Position numbers and translations under genes: made by a program. Below, in pieces: positions 54,697 to 63,385 of a stretch of DNA of 64,000 bases. How positions within the stretch are numbered: the first letter of the stretch is position 1; each line of letters begins with the position of its first letter. Under the pieces are notes generated by a model that was not told the DNA's origin, did not search any database, and was given only the letters and a program-made list of their open reading frames with translations. Source of the DNA: Arthrobacter bambusae (GTDB lineage: Bacteria; Actinomycetota; Actinomycetes; Actinomycetales; Micrococcaceae); assembly GCF_030812595.1 (NCBI RefSeq), contig NZ_JAUSSZ010000009.1, positions 1 through 64,000 on the forward strand, in the 5' to 3' direction.

Positions 54697-54965
54697 GTCC
54701 CGAAACCGTGGGCGCGTGGGGCCCAAGCCACTTCACGACGTCGGCCCAGCGGCCCGCTGGAGCGGCACTTCGCCTGCCGCCGTCGAAGTGGTCCGAACTC
54801 AGCCCCGGCGAGACCGTTTGGATCCACGATGACAACTGGGGCTTCGACGCCGGCATTGTGGACGAAGTTTCCTCCGACCACGAATTCCTGTGGATCGACT
54901 TTGCCGGCCGTGGCCGGCGACTCCTCTGTGGCGGTGACCCCGTCCAAGTCTGGACCCGCGGGTGA
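54693..54965 (+). CDS. small hypothetical protein (90 aa), coupled to the preceding gene
   Basis: The product starts MSPETVGAWGPSHFTTSA and has a compact beta-rich C-terminal half (LSPGETVWIHDDNWGFDAGIVDEV, then FLWIDFAGRGRRLLCGGDPVQVWTRG) that looks like an SH3-like barrel. Translation is coupled to the previous gene by ATGA. GC-rich third positions support coding. Function not recognised. Confidence 0.6.
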   Translation: MSPETVGAWGPSHFTTSAQRPAGAALRLPPSKWSELSPGETVWIHDDNWGFDAGIVDEVSSDHEFLWIDFAGRGRRLLCGGDPVQVWTRG

Positions 54966-54981
54966 GTCCAGCCTCGCAACA

Positions 54982-55021
54982 GATGGCCGTCAACCTTTCC
55001 ACAGAAAGGCTGACGGCCATC
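54982..55021 (+). terminator. terminator between the small genes and dodecin
   Basis: GATGGCCGTCA and CCTTTC pair with GAAAGG and TGACGGCCATC, an 18-position stem with one mismatch and a CACA loop, followed by GTCTTTCTC. It may serve both converging genes. Confidence 0.85.
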
Positions 55022-55054
55022 GTCTTTCTCGGGGGTTGCGGCCGAACGCTCGTA

Positions 55055-55264
55055 CTAACGCTCCAGGCGGAACCCGAGCTTGATGGTTACCTGCCAGTCG
55101 GCAACTGCGCCTTCGTTTAGGTGGCCGCGGATTTCCTTGACCTCAAACCAGTCAAGGTTCCGAAGGGTCTGGCTTGCGGCCGCAATGCCGTTCTTGATCG
55201 CGGCGTCGACGCCCTCGGACGAGGTTCCAACAACTTCGGAAACGCTATATGTGTGGTCAGCCAT
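55055..55264 (-). CDS. dodecin, flavin-binding storage protein
   Basis: A 69-residue protein with the whole family sequence (MADHTYSVSEVVGTSSEG, IKNGIAAASQTLRNLDWFEVKEIRG, VADWQVTIKLGFRLE). Dodecins form 12-mers that bind riboflavin, FAD or FMN; the Trp in LDWFEV stacks on the flavin. ATG start with GAGGAGC upstream. Monocistronic. Confidence 0.95.
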   Translation of the reverse strand: MADHTYSVSEVVGTSSEGVDAAIKNGIAAASQTLRNLDWFEVKEIRGHLNEGAVADWQVTIKLGFRLER

Positions 55265-55325
55265 TCTTGCTCCTCATGATCGTCCTCTAGCCTGAACTGC
55301 GGGTCTGGCAGGCCGTGAAAGCAGA

Positions 55326-56045
55326 CTAGCCGACGCGGGGCCGGGGGACTAGGGGTCTCGTTGCTGCCAGGACCATCGGCAGCAAGGCTGCGGGTGAGGC
55401 GACGACGGCGGCAGCGTGCGACGCTTCCTCATTCCCCCCGTATCCCCAGAGCGCGTAAAACGTGGAAATTCCGTGTTGGGCTGCTCCTGCGACATCGTAG
55501 CTTCTGTCGCCGACCATTACCGGGCGAGAGACGTCGATGCCCTGGGAGGCGAGCCGGAGCAGTGCTTCACCGATGACCTCTGCCTTGGTCGCTCTTTTTT
55601 CAACGTCCGACGCCCCGCAAATGCTGATGAAGCTGCTCTCGATTCCGAAGCGTCGTGCGAGGCGCAGTGCCTGATCTTCCACTTTGGAGGTAGCAACAGC
55701 CATTGGGATTCCGGCCAACTCCAGTTGCTCCAGCAACTCGATGACCCCTTCGTACAGACTGGATTGCTCCGCGCCGTGATCCGCGTATGCCTTGCGGTAA
55801 TGTTGGAGGGCTCTCTGGGCAGTCGCTTCATCCAGCCCGGAGACTGTTCTGAATGAATCCACCATCGGCGGTCCGACGAACCCGAGCAGTTCATCCGGTG
55901 ACGGGACAGGCGCTCCTACGGATTCCAAGGCCTGGGCGGCACTGGAAGTAACTCCTGCCGCCGAGTCGATGAGCGTTCCATCCATGTCGAACAGGACGCA
56001 GGTGATGTCGCCGATCGGCGGGCGGGTGTGATGCGGAAGTATCAT
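55326..56045 (-). CDS. HAD-superfamily phosphatase (phosphoglycolate phosphatase-like)
   Basis: A 239-residue hydrolase: motif I VLFDMDGTLIDS (Asp 20 nucleophile, Asp 22), motif II VATSK, lysine in KRATKAEVI and motif IV MVGDRSYDVAGAAQHGI. The cap domain (GFVGPPMVDSFRTVSG) is that of Gph/PpaX-type enzymes. The ATG used gives the standard N-terminus; an in-frame start 50 codons upstream would run across the adjacent regulator's promoter. Substrate unknown. Confidence 0.88.
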   Translation of the reverse strand: MILPHHTRPPIGDITCVLFDMDGTLIDSAAGVTSSAAQALESVGAPVPSPDELLGFVGPPMVDSFRTVSGLDEATAQRALQHYRKAYADHGAEQSSLYEGVIELLEQLELAGIPMAVATSKVEDQALRLARRFGIESSFISICGASDVEKRATKAEVIGEALLRLASQGIDVSRPVMVGDRSYDVAGAAQHGISTFYALWGYGGNEEASHAAAVVASPAALLPMVLAATRPLVPRPRVG

Positions 56046-56129
56046 CTTTTTTGGAGCTTTCGGTCGTGGATCTGGTTCTGCGTGGGTTGTGCACGGGAAT
56101 TTACTTTTTGAAGGGTTGGCATCGACCGA

Positions 56130-56579
56130 GTGAGTCTTGATCACATCGACCAGAGGATCCTTGCGGAACTCACCAAGAACGCACGCATTAGTCATGCCGA
56201 ACTGGCAAGCAAAGTCCTGCTTTCAAGGAACGCCGTGCGGCAGCGGGTGGACCGGATGGAACGGCAAGGGTATATCCAGGGATATACGGTGGTTGCCGGC
56301 ACATCCGGGCAAAGCCCCGTCTCGGCCTTCCTCATGGTTTACAGGAAGGACCGCGTTCGGGGTTCGGACGTCGTCACTGTTTTGCGCTCGATTCCGGAAG
56401 TGGTCTTGTGCGATGTCGTCAGTGGTGACTTTGATCTTCTGGTAAGGCTTGAAGCCCGGTCCTTGGAGAGAGTCCAAGAGATTTGGGAGCAGATCGCCGC
56501 CCTTCCAGGTGTCACGGATACAGTGACGGCCATGACGCTTTCCAGTCTCATCCGGCGTGAGGTGGATCCGACCTCGTGA
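56130..56579 (+). CDS. Lrp/AsnC-family regulator
   Basis: A 149-residue regulator: HTH HIDQRILAELTKNARISHAELASKVLLSRNAVRQRVDRME at the N-terminus and an RAM effector domain (VSAFLMVYRKDR, VVLCDVVSGDFDLLVRLEARSLERVQEI). It senses an amino acid. It is convergent with the aspartase gene (22 nt apart) and is a candidate sensor for that operon's substrate or product. GTG start with AAGGG upstream. Confidence 0.92.
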   Translation: MSLDHIDQRILAELTKNARISHAELASKVLLSRNAVRQRVDRMERQGYIQGYTVVAGTSGQSPVSAFLMVYRKDRVRGSDVVTVLRSIPEVVLCDVVSGDFDLLVRLEARSLERVQEIWEQIAALPGVTDTVTAMTLSSLIRREVDPTS

Positions 56580-56601
56580 CCCTTTAGCGGTCAAACCGCT
56601 T

Positions 56602-57999
56602 TCATGTGGGTGCACTTGGCTGGAATGCAGCGGATTCAAGGATCGATCGAGCAACGGCCCGGTCCAGGAGTTTTCTTTCTGTGACCACGTCGAGAATGGT
56701 CGATCCATCCCGGAGGGCTTCCTTTGCTACTTCCGCTGCCGCTACATAGCCGATGGCCGGTACCAGTGCTGTTGCAAGGCCTGCGGATGCTGCTGTCTGG
56801 CCCGCGATACGCGCAATGTTCGCTTCGATGCCTTCCAAGCAGTGCGTCCGGAGAATGCGTGCTCCTTGTTTGAGCCACGAGACGCCTTGAAGCAGGACAT
56901 GCGCGATAACCGGCTCGAAGGCATTGAGCTGGAGCTGGCCGTTGTCTGCCGCCATGGTGACCGTTGTGTCGGCTCCTGCAACGGCGAACGCGATTTGATT
57001 CACCGTCTCCGGAATCACAGGGTTGACCTTCCCCGGCATGATGGATGACCCGGCTTGGCGAGGAGGCAAAGTGATTTCACCAAAGCCGTTCTGCGGTCCG
57101 CTGGACAGCAAGCGAAGGTCGCTGCTGATTTTGGACAGTTTGATTGCCGTCCGTTTCAGCATGCCCGACATGTGCATGAAAACCCCGACATCGGACGTGG
57201 CCTCGACCAGATCGGCGGCAGGAACGAATGTGACGCCGGAGATCTCAGAGAGTGCCCGCAGGGCCAAGCACCGATAGCCGGGTTCGGCGGTGATGCCGGT
57301 GCCGATGGCCGTGGCGCCCAGACTGCACTCACGCATCAGCTCGGTCGACTCATGGAGCCGTGAGCGCTCTTCCTCCAAAGTGGCGGCGAAGGCGTTGAAC
57401 TCCTGGCCAAGGGTCATCGGTACCGCGTCCTGAAGCTGGGTCCTGCCCATCTTCACCACAGCGCCGAACTCGGCACCTTTGCTTCTGGCCGTTTCTGCGA
57501 GGTGGCCGAGTTCCTGATTGAGCTCCGCAGCCGCGAAGGTGAGGGCCAGTTTGATTGCTGTTGGATAGGTGTCATTGGTCGATTGGCATCGATTGACATG
57601 GTCAATGGGGTGCAAGTGCTGGTAGTCGCCGCGGCGGTGGCCCAGTTTTTCCAGGGCGAGGTTCGCGATCACTTCGTTGGCGTTCATGTTGGTGCTCGTT
57701 CCCGCACCGCCTTGAATAACGTCAACGCAAAACTGTTCGTGGTGAAGTCCGTCCTGGATTTCCTGGCACGATTCACGGATTGCTGCTGCTTGCCGGGGTG
57801 AAAGCACGCCTAGTTCGCAGTTGGCCACCGCCGCGGCGTTCTTGATCATTGCCAGAGCGCGAACCAAGTGGGGGTGGGAGGAAACGGGGATGCCGCTAAT
57901 GGTGAAGTTTCCCAGCGCGCGGGCGGTATGCGCCCCCCAGTATGCGCTGTCCGGTACGGGAATGTTTCCCAGCGAGTCAGCCTCGTTGCGGGTTTTCAT
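56602..57999 (-). CDS. aspA: aspartate ammonia-lyase (aspartase)
   Basis: Deaminates L-aspartate to fumarate and ammonia. The 465-residue protein of the aspartase/fumarase superfamily has [34 protein letters not shown] and the superfamily signature [15 protein letters not shown] near residue 317, whose Ser is the general base. Gene context with aspartate-forming enzymes favours aspartase over fumarase. Its ATG overlaps the stop of the aldehyde dehydrogenase gene (ATGA), so it is the third gene of a coupled operon. Confidence 0.88.
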   Translation of the reverse strand: MKTRNEADSLGNIPVPDSAYWGAHTARALGNFTISGIPVSSHPHLVRALAMIKNAAAVANCELGVLSPRQAAAIRESCQEIQDGLHHEQFCVDVIQGGAGTSTNMNANEVIANLALEKLGHRRGDYQHLHPIDHVNRCQSTNDTYPTAIKLALTFAAAELNQELGHLAETARSKGAEFGAVVKMGRTQLQDAVPMTLGQEFNAFAATLEEERSRLHESTELMRECSLGATAIGTGITAEPGYRCLALRALSEISGVTFVPAADLVEATSDVGVFMHMSGMLKRTAIKLSKISSDLRLLSSGPQNGFGEITLPPRQAGSSIMPGKVNPVIPETVNQIAFAVAGADTTVTMAADNGQLQLNAFEPVIAHVLLQGVSWLKQGARILRTHCLEGIEANIARIAGQTAASAGLATALVPAIGYVAAAEVAKEALRDGSTILDVVTERKLLDRAVARSILESAAFQPSAPT

Positions 58000-59417
58000 G
58001 GCTTCGCGTTCCTTATGCAGACCACCTTCGGCTGGGTCATCTCTTCGTAAGCGAAATGGACCCCTTCCCTGCCCATGCTTCCGTACTTGGACCCTCCAAA
58101 CGGCATGCCGTCAAAGCGGTAGTCCGAAGAATCATTGATCATCACCCCGCCTGCATCGAGCCGCTTGGCCGCTTGCATCGCGCTTCCCAAGGAATCCGTG
58201 AAAATGCCGGCATGCAGGCTGAATTCGATGGCGTTTGCTACTTCGATGGCGTCTTCGAAGGTGTTGAAGGCATGCAGCATGGCCACGGGTCCGAACACTT
58301 CTTCCTTCCAGAGCCTGCTGTCCGCCGGGACGGTTTCCAGGACAGTCGGCCGAAGCACATTGCCCTCCGCCATGTTGCCGGCAAGAACGGTTGCACCGTC
58401 CTGGATCGCCTCATCCAGCTTCGCTTGGAGTTCGAGCAACGCGGCGGAGCTGATCATCGGGCCAACGTCCGTCCCCTCATCCCATGGATCTCCGGCAACC
58501 AATCGGGCCGTCGCTTCCAGGAAGCGGCGGCGGAAGTCAGCGTACAAGGATGTGGCTACCAGTATCCGCTGTACCCCTACACAGTTCTGGCCAGCGGCCC
58601 AGAACGCTCCGGAGACACAGGAATCCACGGCGTCGTCAATGTCTGCATCGCTCATGATGATGACTGGCGCGTTTCCGCCGAGGTCCATGGATAGCTTCTT
58701 CAGGCCGGCGGCTCGGGCAATGCTTTCCCCGGTGGAAAACCCGCCGGTGAAGGAGACCATTCGCACATCCCTGGACCGGATGATGGTTTCGGCCACCTCC
58801 CGGTCACCGTGAACAACGGTCAGAACGTCTTGTGGGAGCCCGGCGTCCACCAAGGCGTCCGCGAGCAGCTGCGCCGAGAGGGGAGTCAGCGCCGAGGGTT
58901 GGAGGACAACGGCGTTTCCCCCAGCAATGGCCGGACCGATCTTGTGCGCCACCAGGTTGAGGGGGTCATTGAAGGGCGTGATGGCTGCGATGATGCCGAG
59001 CGGTTCCCGCGAGTACCAGCCCGTCCGGTCTTCCGAGCCCTCGTATGAGTCAAACGGGATGACTTCGCCGGCGTTCCTGCGTGCTTCGACTGCGGACAGC
59101 CTTAGCGTGTTGACAGCTCGCAGCACTTCCTTTCGTGCCTGGCGAATGGTTTTCCCCGACTCGGCAACTATGGTCTGTGCGAACTCCTCGTTGCGGTGCT
59201 CGATGGCCGTAGCTGCGGCGTCGAGGATCTTGCCGCGTGCGTTGCGAGACAGGGCCTGCGCTTTCCGCGCGCCGGACCGGGCCACTTCGAGGACGGCTTC
59301 CACGGAAGAAACATCGCTCAGAGGAACCGCGCCGACGATCCTGCCATCGTAGGGACTCGTTACTTCACGGAACTTCGGCACTACGGTTTCCTGGGCGCAA
59401 AGCGTGGAACTAGACAT
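57996..59417 (-). CDS. aldehyde dehydrogenase family protein (possible aspartate-semialdehyde oxidation)
   Basis: A 473-residue NAD(P)-dependent enzyme with the cofactor region [48 protein letters not shown] and the catalytic Cys in GQNCVGVQR. The motif that normally holds the general-base Glu (ELGG) reads MDLGGNAP, an Asp. The ATG overlaps the stop of the upstream dehydrogenase gene by 8 nt. Its place between homoserine dehydrogenase and aspartase suggests non-phosphorylating oxidation of L-aspartate semialdehyde to aspartate; this is inference, and another semialdehyde is possible. Confidence 0.82.
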   Translation of the reverse strand: MSSSTLCAQETVVPKFREVTSPYDGRIVGAVPLSDVSSVEAVLEVARSGARKAQALSRNARGKILDAAATAIEHRNEEFAQTIVAESGKTIRQARKEVLRAVNTLRLSAVEARRNAGEVIPFDSYEGSEDRTGWYSREPLGIIAAITPFNDPLNLVAHKIGPAIAGGNAVVLQPSALTPLSAQLLADALVDAGLPQDVLTVVHGDREVAETIIRSRDVRMVSFTGGFSTGESIARAAGLKKLSMDLGGNAPVIIMSDADIDDAVDSCVSGAFWAAGQNCVGVQRILVATSLYADFRRRFLEATARLVAGDPWDEGTDVGPMISSAALLELQAKLDEAIQDGATVLAGNMAEGNVLRPTVLETVPADSRLWKEEVFGPVAMLHAFNTFEDAIEVANAIEFSLHAGIFTDSLGSAMQAAKRLDAGGVMINDSSDYRFDGMPFGGSKYGSMGREGVHFAYEEMTQPKVVCIRNAKP

Positions 59418-60462
59418 GTGCGGCCACCCCTGACTTGGCTGCGTGCATCGCGATGATGTCCGACAGTAGGGCATATGCGGTCTCTACGCGACCGGCGCCG
59501 GGTCCGGAGACGGTGACCGGACCAAGGAGGTCAGTGTCGAAGGAGACGGCGTTCGTCGCTCCCGAAACCCCGGAGAGCCCGTGGTCGAGGGGGAGCGCGA
59601 CCGGGGTTACGCCAGCTGTGACAGTGCCGTCAGGGTTCCGCCGGGCCGAACCGACGAGCTTCCAGCGGCGCCGCTCCCGGGATGCCTTCTGGATATCTTC
59701 GGCGGTGACGGTCGAGATACCTTGCCGCTGGACATCCTTGAGTTCGATGCCCGCGTCGAGCAATTCGTTAGCGAGGATGAGGACCTTGAGCTGGACATCG
59801 TAGCCCTCTATGTCCGCGGCAGGGTTTGCCTCCGCGTAGCCAAGTTCCTGCGCCTCGACGATGGCCGCCTCAAAATCAAGGCCGGCTTCCATCTGGCCGA
59901 GGACATAGTTGCTCGTGCCGTTGAGGATGCCTTCGAAGCCGTTTAGCTTGAGGCCCGCGAACATCTGCTTAGCCAACCGGATCACCGGAGTTCCGCTCAT
60001 GACGGCTCCCTCGAACTCGAAGTGGACACCGTTTTGTTCGGCCAAGGAGGTGAGTTCGGCTCCGCGAAGGGCAACGGGGCCCTTGTTCGTGGTGCAGACG
60101 CTCTTACCGGATTCGAGTGCCCAACGTACGTGCGAGACTGCCGGTTCGCCGTCGTCGGGGTTCGTGAAGGTGGCTTCGCAGATGATGTCGGCGGTGCAGG
60201 TGCGGATGACCGACTCATTGTTGGTATCCGCGGATCCCCCGTGCTCGGCGAAGGTTTCACTCCCGTCTCCGAGTGCCAGGGCCCAGAAGAGATCAATGCC
60301 GTCTGGCCGGACCAGGGAACCGAGCCGGAGATCGGTGATGGCAACGACGCGGAGGCCGAAGCCCAGCTCGGATCGAAGGCCCTCTGCGCGGGTTGCTATC
60401 AGTTCTGCCAGGGTCCTGTTGACGCCGCCAAAACCGATCAGGGCAATGTCATAGGTGGTCAT
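59410..60462 (-). CDS. homoserine dehydrogenase without ACT domain (probably catabolic)
   Basis: Interconverts homoserine and aspartate semialdehyde with NAD(P). The 350-residue protein has the dinucleotide motif [41 protein letters not shown], the signature [14 protein letters not shown] and the catalytic lysine in [18 protein letters not shown]. It stops at about residue 350 and has no C-terminal ACT domain, unlike the roughly 440-residue feedback-inhibited biosynthetic enzyme of actinobacteria, and no thrB or thrC is adjacent. First gene of the operon; AGGAGC precedes the ATG. Confidence 0.87.
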   Translation of the reverse strand: MTTYDIALIGFGGVNRTLAELIATRAEGLRSELGFGLRVVAITDLRLGSLVRPDGIDLFWALALGDGSETFAEHGGSADTNNESVIRTCTADIICEATFTNPDDGEPAVSHVRWALESGKSVCTTNKGPVALRGAELTSLAEQNGVHFEFEGAVMSGTPVIRLAKQMFAGLKLNGFEGILNGTSNYVLGQMEAGLDFEAAIVEAQELGYAEANPAADIEGYDVQLKVLILANELLDAGIELKDVQRQGISTVTAEDIQKASRERRRWKLVGSARRNPDGTVTAGVTPVALPLDHGLSGVSGATNAVSFDTDLLGPVTVSGPGAGRVETAYALLSDIIAMHAAKSGVAAHV

Positions 60463-60596
60463 GGTGCTCCTTCAGTCAGTTACATCGGTGATCCAATATT
60501 CACTGCATTCCATGTCAGTCAGGGCATGTGATTCCGACCGAAAAGCAGGGCGAACCGACCATCCGCATGCCGTTTCGACATGCACGCCGACAAGTA

Positions 60597-60611
60597 ATAT
60601 GTGCAACATAT
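60597..60611. promoter_or_regulatory. palindrome ATATGT-GCA-ACATAT
   Basis: Perfect 6+3+6 inverted repeat in the middle of the divergent region, a candidate operator for the Lrp or IclR regulators nearby. Confidence 0.5.
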
Positions 60612-60614
60612 GCA

Positions 60615-60637
60615 TGGTCAAATGTTTTTAATGACCA
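60615..60637. promoter_or_regulatory. inverted repeat TGGTCA-N11-TGACCA
   Basis: Perfect 6-bp arms with an 11-nt AT-rich spacer (AATGTTTTTAA), 3 nt after the previous palindrome. Candidate operator. Confidence 0.5.
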
Positions 60638-60781
60638 ATGAGGCCGCGTTGTGTTATCTTCATCACCATCCTCTTTTCGCGGCTCCGGCTATCCGTATGA
60701 CCTTTCGATCCCCCTTGAAGTTCACGCGCACGTCCGCATTTTGATCCGACCATCGAACTGACCACCGACCCGGGAGACATC

Positions 60782-62221
60782 ATGGAATCCTTATCACCCG
60801 TCACGCTAGAACAGCAGCGTCCAGCCCTGCCGTCGCCTGAATCCGGGCTTCGCCGGTCAATGGGACACAGGCATCTGGTCATGATCGCCATGGGTGGCGT
60901 GATCGGTTCGGGGCTCTTCTTGAGTTCCGGCTATACGATCTCCCAAGCCGGGCCGCTCGGCGCGGTCATCGCCTATTTGATTGGCTCCTTCGTGGTCTAT
61001 CTGGTGATGGCATGCCTTGGCGAACTTGCCATTGCATACCCGGTCTCGGGAGCGTTCCACATCTACGCATCGCGCTCGATCGGGCCAGCCACGGGCTTCA
61101 CCACGGCCTGGCTCTATTGGCTTTGCTGGGCGGTAGCCATCGGGTCTGAATTCACGGCGGCAGGCCTCCTCATGCAGCGTTGGTTTCCAAGCATCGACGT
61201 GTGGGTTTGGTGCGTGATCTTTGCGGCCGTGCTTTTCGGCCTCAATGCCGTCTCTTCGCGATTCTTCGGAGAAACGGAGTTCTGGTTCGCCATCATCAAG
61301 GTCGGCGCCATCATCGTCCTGATCGTGCTCGGCGGCGCTGCACTGTTTGGTTTCCACCCGCTGAGCGAGTCCGGAAATCATCCCTTCCTCCTTGAGAACT
61401 TCAACACCGGAGGCGGCCTCTTTCCCAACGGATTTACGGGCGTCCTCGTCACCGCGCTTGCAGTGTTCTACGCTTTCTCCGGCTCGGAACTCATCGGCGT
61501 GGCGGCAGGCGAAACGGCGGATCCCGCGAAAAGCATTCCCAAGGCCATGCGCAGCACCGTTGTGCGCCTGCTGATCTTTTTCGTCGGGGCCATCGCGGTC
61601 ATCGCTGCCACAATCCCGTTCGACCAGGTCGGCCTGGACCAGAGCCCGTTCGTGACGGTCTTTTCCTCAATCGGTATTCCCTTTGCCGCCGACGCGATGA
61701 ACTTTGTCATCATTACGGCGCTCCTTTCCGCGGGCAACAGCGGGCTCTTCTCCTGCGCGCGCATGCTGTACTCGCTCGCGGACGAAGGACATGCGCCCAA
61801 GGCTTTGCGGAAGCTGACCCGACGGGGCATCCCCATGATTGCGCTCTCCGTGAGCATGGTGGGTGGACTAGCTTCGCTGATCAGCAGCGTGGCCGCGCCC
61901 GAGACGGTGTACCTGGCCCTCGTGTCGGTGGCAGGGTTCGCCGTCGTCGGCGTGTGGATGTCCATCGCCGCATCACATTTCTTCCACAGGAGGGCATTCG
62001 TGAAGAATGGCGGCGACGTCGCTGGTCTTCCCTACAAAGCCCCGTTGTTCCCCCTGATCCCGATCTTGGCCTTCTCGCTCTGCTTCATTTCGTTGATCGG
62101 CATTGCGTTCGACCCCAACCAGGTCGCCGCGCTCTACTTTGGAATCCCCTTTGTGGGAGCCTGCTACGCCTTCTTCCATTTCAAATACGGACGCAAGGCA
62201 CGCGCGGCCGAGGCGGAATGA
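60782..62221 (+). CDS. amino-acid permease, APC superfamily (AAT family)
   Basis: A 479-residue, 12-helix transporter. The family start MGHRHLVMIAMGGVIGSGLFLSSGYTI, the helix VVYLVMACLGELAIAYPVSGAFHIYASRSIG, and AFSGSELIGVAAGETADPAKSIPKAMRS are typical of AAT-type H+/amino-acid symporters (GABA, aromatic, proline). Divergent from the homoserine-aspartate operon; the simplest reading is that it imports that operon's substrate. Substrate not provable from sequence. Confidence 0.9.
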   Translation: MESLSPVTLEQQRPALPSPESGLRRSMGHRHLVMIAMGGVIGSGLFLSSGYTISQAGPLGAVIAYLIGSFVVYLVMACLGELAIAYPVSGAFHIYASRSIGPATGFTTAWLYWLCWAVAIGSEFTAAGLLMQRWFPSIDVWVWCVIFAAVLFGLNAVSSRFFGETEFWFAIIKVGAIIVLIVLGGAALFGFHPLSESGNHPFLLENFNTGGGLFPNGFTGVLVTALAVFYAFSGSELIGVAAGETADPAKSIPKAMRSTVVRLLIFFVGAIAVIAATIPFDQVGLDQSPFVTVFSSIGIPFAADAMNFVIITALLSAGNSGLFSCARMLYSLADEGHAPKALRKLTRRGIPMIALSVSMVGGLASLISSVAAPETVYLALVSVAGFAVVGVWMSIAASHFFHRRAFVKNGGDVAGLPYKAPLFPLIPILAFSLCFISLIGIAFDPNQVAALYFGIPFVGACYAFFHFKYGRKARAAEAE

Positions 62222-62239
62222 CAGCATCTTCTATTCAGT

Positions 62240-62276
62240 TTCGCGGCCCGGGGACTTTTGTGTCCCCGGGCGCGAA
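62240..62276 (+). terminator. hairpin after the permease gene
   Basis: TTCGCG-G-CCCGGGGAC pairs with GTCCCCGGGCGCGAA (one bulged G) around TTTTGT, 18 nt after the permease stop. There is no U tract, so it may attenuate instead of fully terminate before the next gene. Confidence 0.7.
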
Positions 62277-62295
62277 GCCGAGCAACGGATAAATC

Positions 62296-62565
62296 ATGAT
62301 TTCACAGCACTTGATGCACCAAGCGGGCAGATCGCCGCAAGAGATTGCCGCCGGTGTGGACCATGACATCGAAGAGCTTGTCTGCGACCCGCAGAGCGCG
62401 TGGGAGATGCGTAATATCGCCGCCGTGCTGTTCGGAAAACGGGGCGGCGAAGAAATCACCATTACGGAGATGGAAACAGCGAACTCAGCAATCCTCGCAG
62501 ACCTTTACACGGTGTGGGCCGGAGGGAGCCGGATCCTGGTCAACTGCGCGAGCATGTCAGAATAG
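62296..62565 (+). CDS. small protein of unknown function (89 aa)
   Basis: Product starts MISQHLMHQAGRSPQEIAAGVDHDIEELV and continues with WEMRNIAAVLFGKRGGEEITI and DLYTVWAGGSRILVNCA. Mixed alpha/beta, acidic, no signal peptide or membrane helix. It lies 74 nt after the permease and 31 nt before the IclR regulator on the same strand. No family recognised. Codon use matches its neighbours. Confidence 0.6.
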   Translation: MISQHLMHQAGRSPQEIAAGVDHDIEELVCDPQSAWEMRNIAAVLFGKRGGEEITITEMETANSAILADLYTVWAGGSRILVNCASMSE

Positions 62566-62596
62566 GCGTGGTTGTCGGGCGGAAGGAGCAGCGAGA

Positions 62597-63376
62597 GTGG
62601 ATTCTTCCTCGGAAGCGTCGTCCATGGCGCAAGGGCTCCGGATTGTGCGCCTAGTCGCGGACCGGGAGAAGTGGGGTCGGCGGCTTCTCGGCGTTTCCCA
62701 GCTCGCATCGGAGCTGGACATGGAACAAAGCCGCGTGTCGCGCCTCACCCAGGAATTGTGTGATCTGGGACTTCTGGAACGGGTCGAACGGGGGCCGTTT
62801 AGGACGGGACAACGGTTTTTCTCACTAGCGGCATCGTTCAATACCGGATGGATTCGCGAATCAAGAACCGAGTTGGAGGCTTTGGTCGCATCGTTCGGCC
62901 TTCGATCAAGGATTTCTGTCCGGGTCGGCTACCGGGCAACCCTCCTGCGCGCGTCCAGCAATGACGCCCTCCCTGGCAGCTTTGTGAAGCCCGGGATGGT
63001 GACGCCTGCGTGGTGCACCGGATCTGGCCGTGCACTCCTGTGGGACCACAATCAGGCCGCCATCCAAGAACTGCTCAAGGACGTCAACTTCATCGGAGTC
63101 GGTGGCCCCGGGGCGGCCCACTCGCCCGGGGAAGTTTCCGAATTGATGGATCGAGACAGAGCCCGCGACTTCATTCTGGCGGCGGAAGAATTTGAGCACG
63201 GCGTCTACGAGTTGGCCGTTCCCGTCCGCAGCCCTGAGGGAACCATCCTCGCATCGCTTAGTGTCCTGGGCAGCCGGCCGGAGATCGAGCCCAGGGCAGG
63301 GAAAATCGCCAAGGTCTTGGCGGAGGCCGCAAATCGGCTCGGAACCAGTCACCCCGGTCCCGAGGACCGGTCCTAG
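62597..63376 (+). CDS. IclR-family transcriptional regulator
   Basis: A 259-residue regulator with an N-terminal winged HTH (MAQGLRIVRLVADREKWGRRLLGVSQLASELDMEQSRVSRLTQEL) and an IclR effector domain (RISVRVGYRATLLRAS, PAWCTGSGRALLWDHN, VYELAVPVRSPEGTILASLSVLG). GGAAGGAG lies 8 nt before the GTG start. It is convergent with a second IclR gene, 9 nt apart. A plausible controller of the permease and homoserine operon. Confidence 0.9.
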   Translation: MDSSSEASSMAQGLRIVRLVADREKWGRRLLGVSQLASELDMEQSRVSRLTQELCDLGLLERVERGPFRTGQRFFSLAASFNTGWIRESRTELEALVASFGLRSRISVRVGYRATLLRASSNDALPGSFVKPGMVTPAWCTGSGRALLWDHNQAAIQELLKDVNFIGVGGPGAAHSPGEVSELMDRDRARDFILAAEEFEHGVYELAVPVRSPEGTILASLSVLGSRPEIEPRAGKIAKVLAEAANRLGTSHPGPEDRS

Positions 63377-63385
63377 CCGGGCTTG

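Larger units (their letters stand above)
60463..60781. promoter_or_regulatory. divergent control region, homoserine operon / permease
   Basis: A 319-bp gap without a gene, more AT-rich than its neighbours. It contains two inverted repeats (60597-60611 and 60615-60637), annotated separately, and GTTATCTTC near 60651, a possible -10 for the permease gene. GGGAGA precedes the permease ATG. Confidence 0.6.

Noticed and set aside
62240-62276. Riboswitch after the permease gene
   Set aside because: It is a single simple hairpin with no conserved junction; a terminator or attenuator is sufficient.
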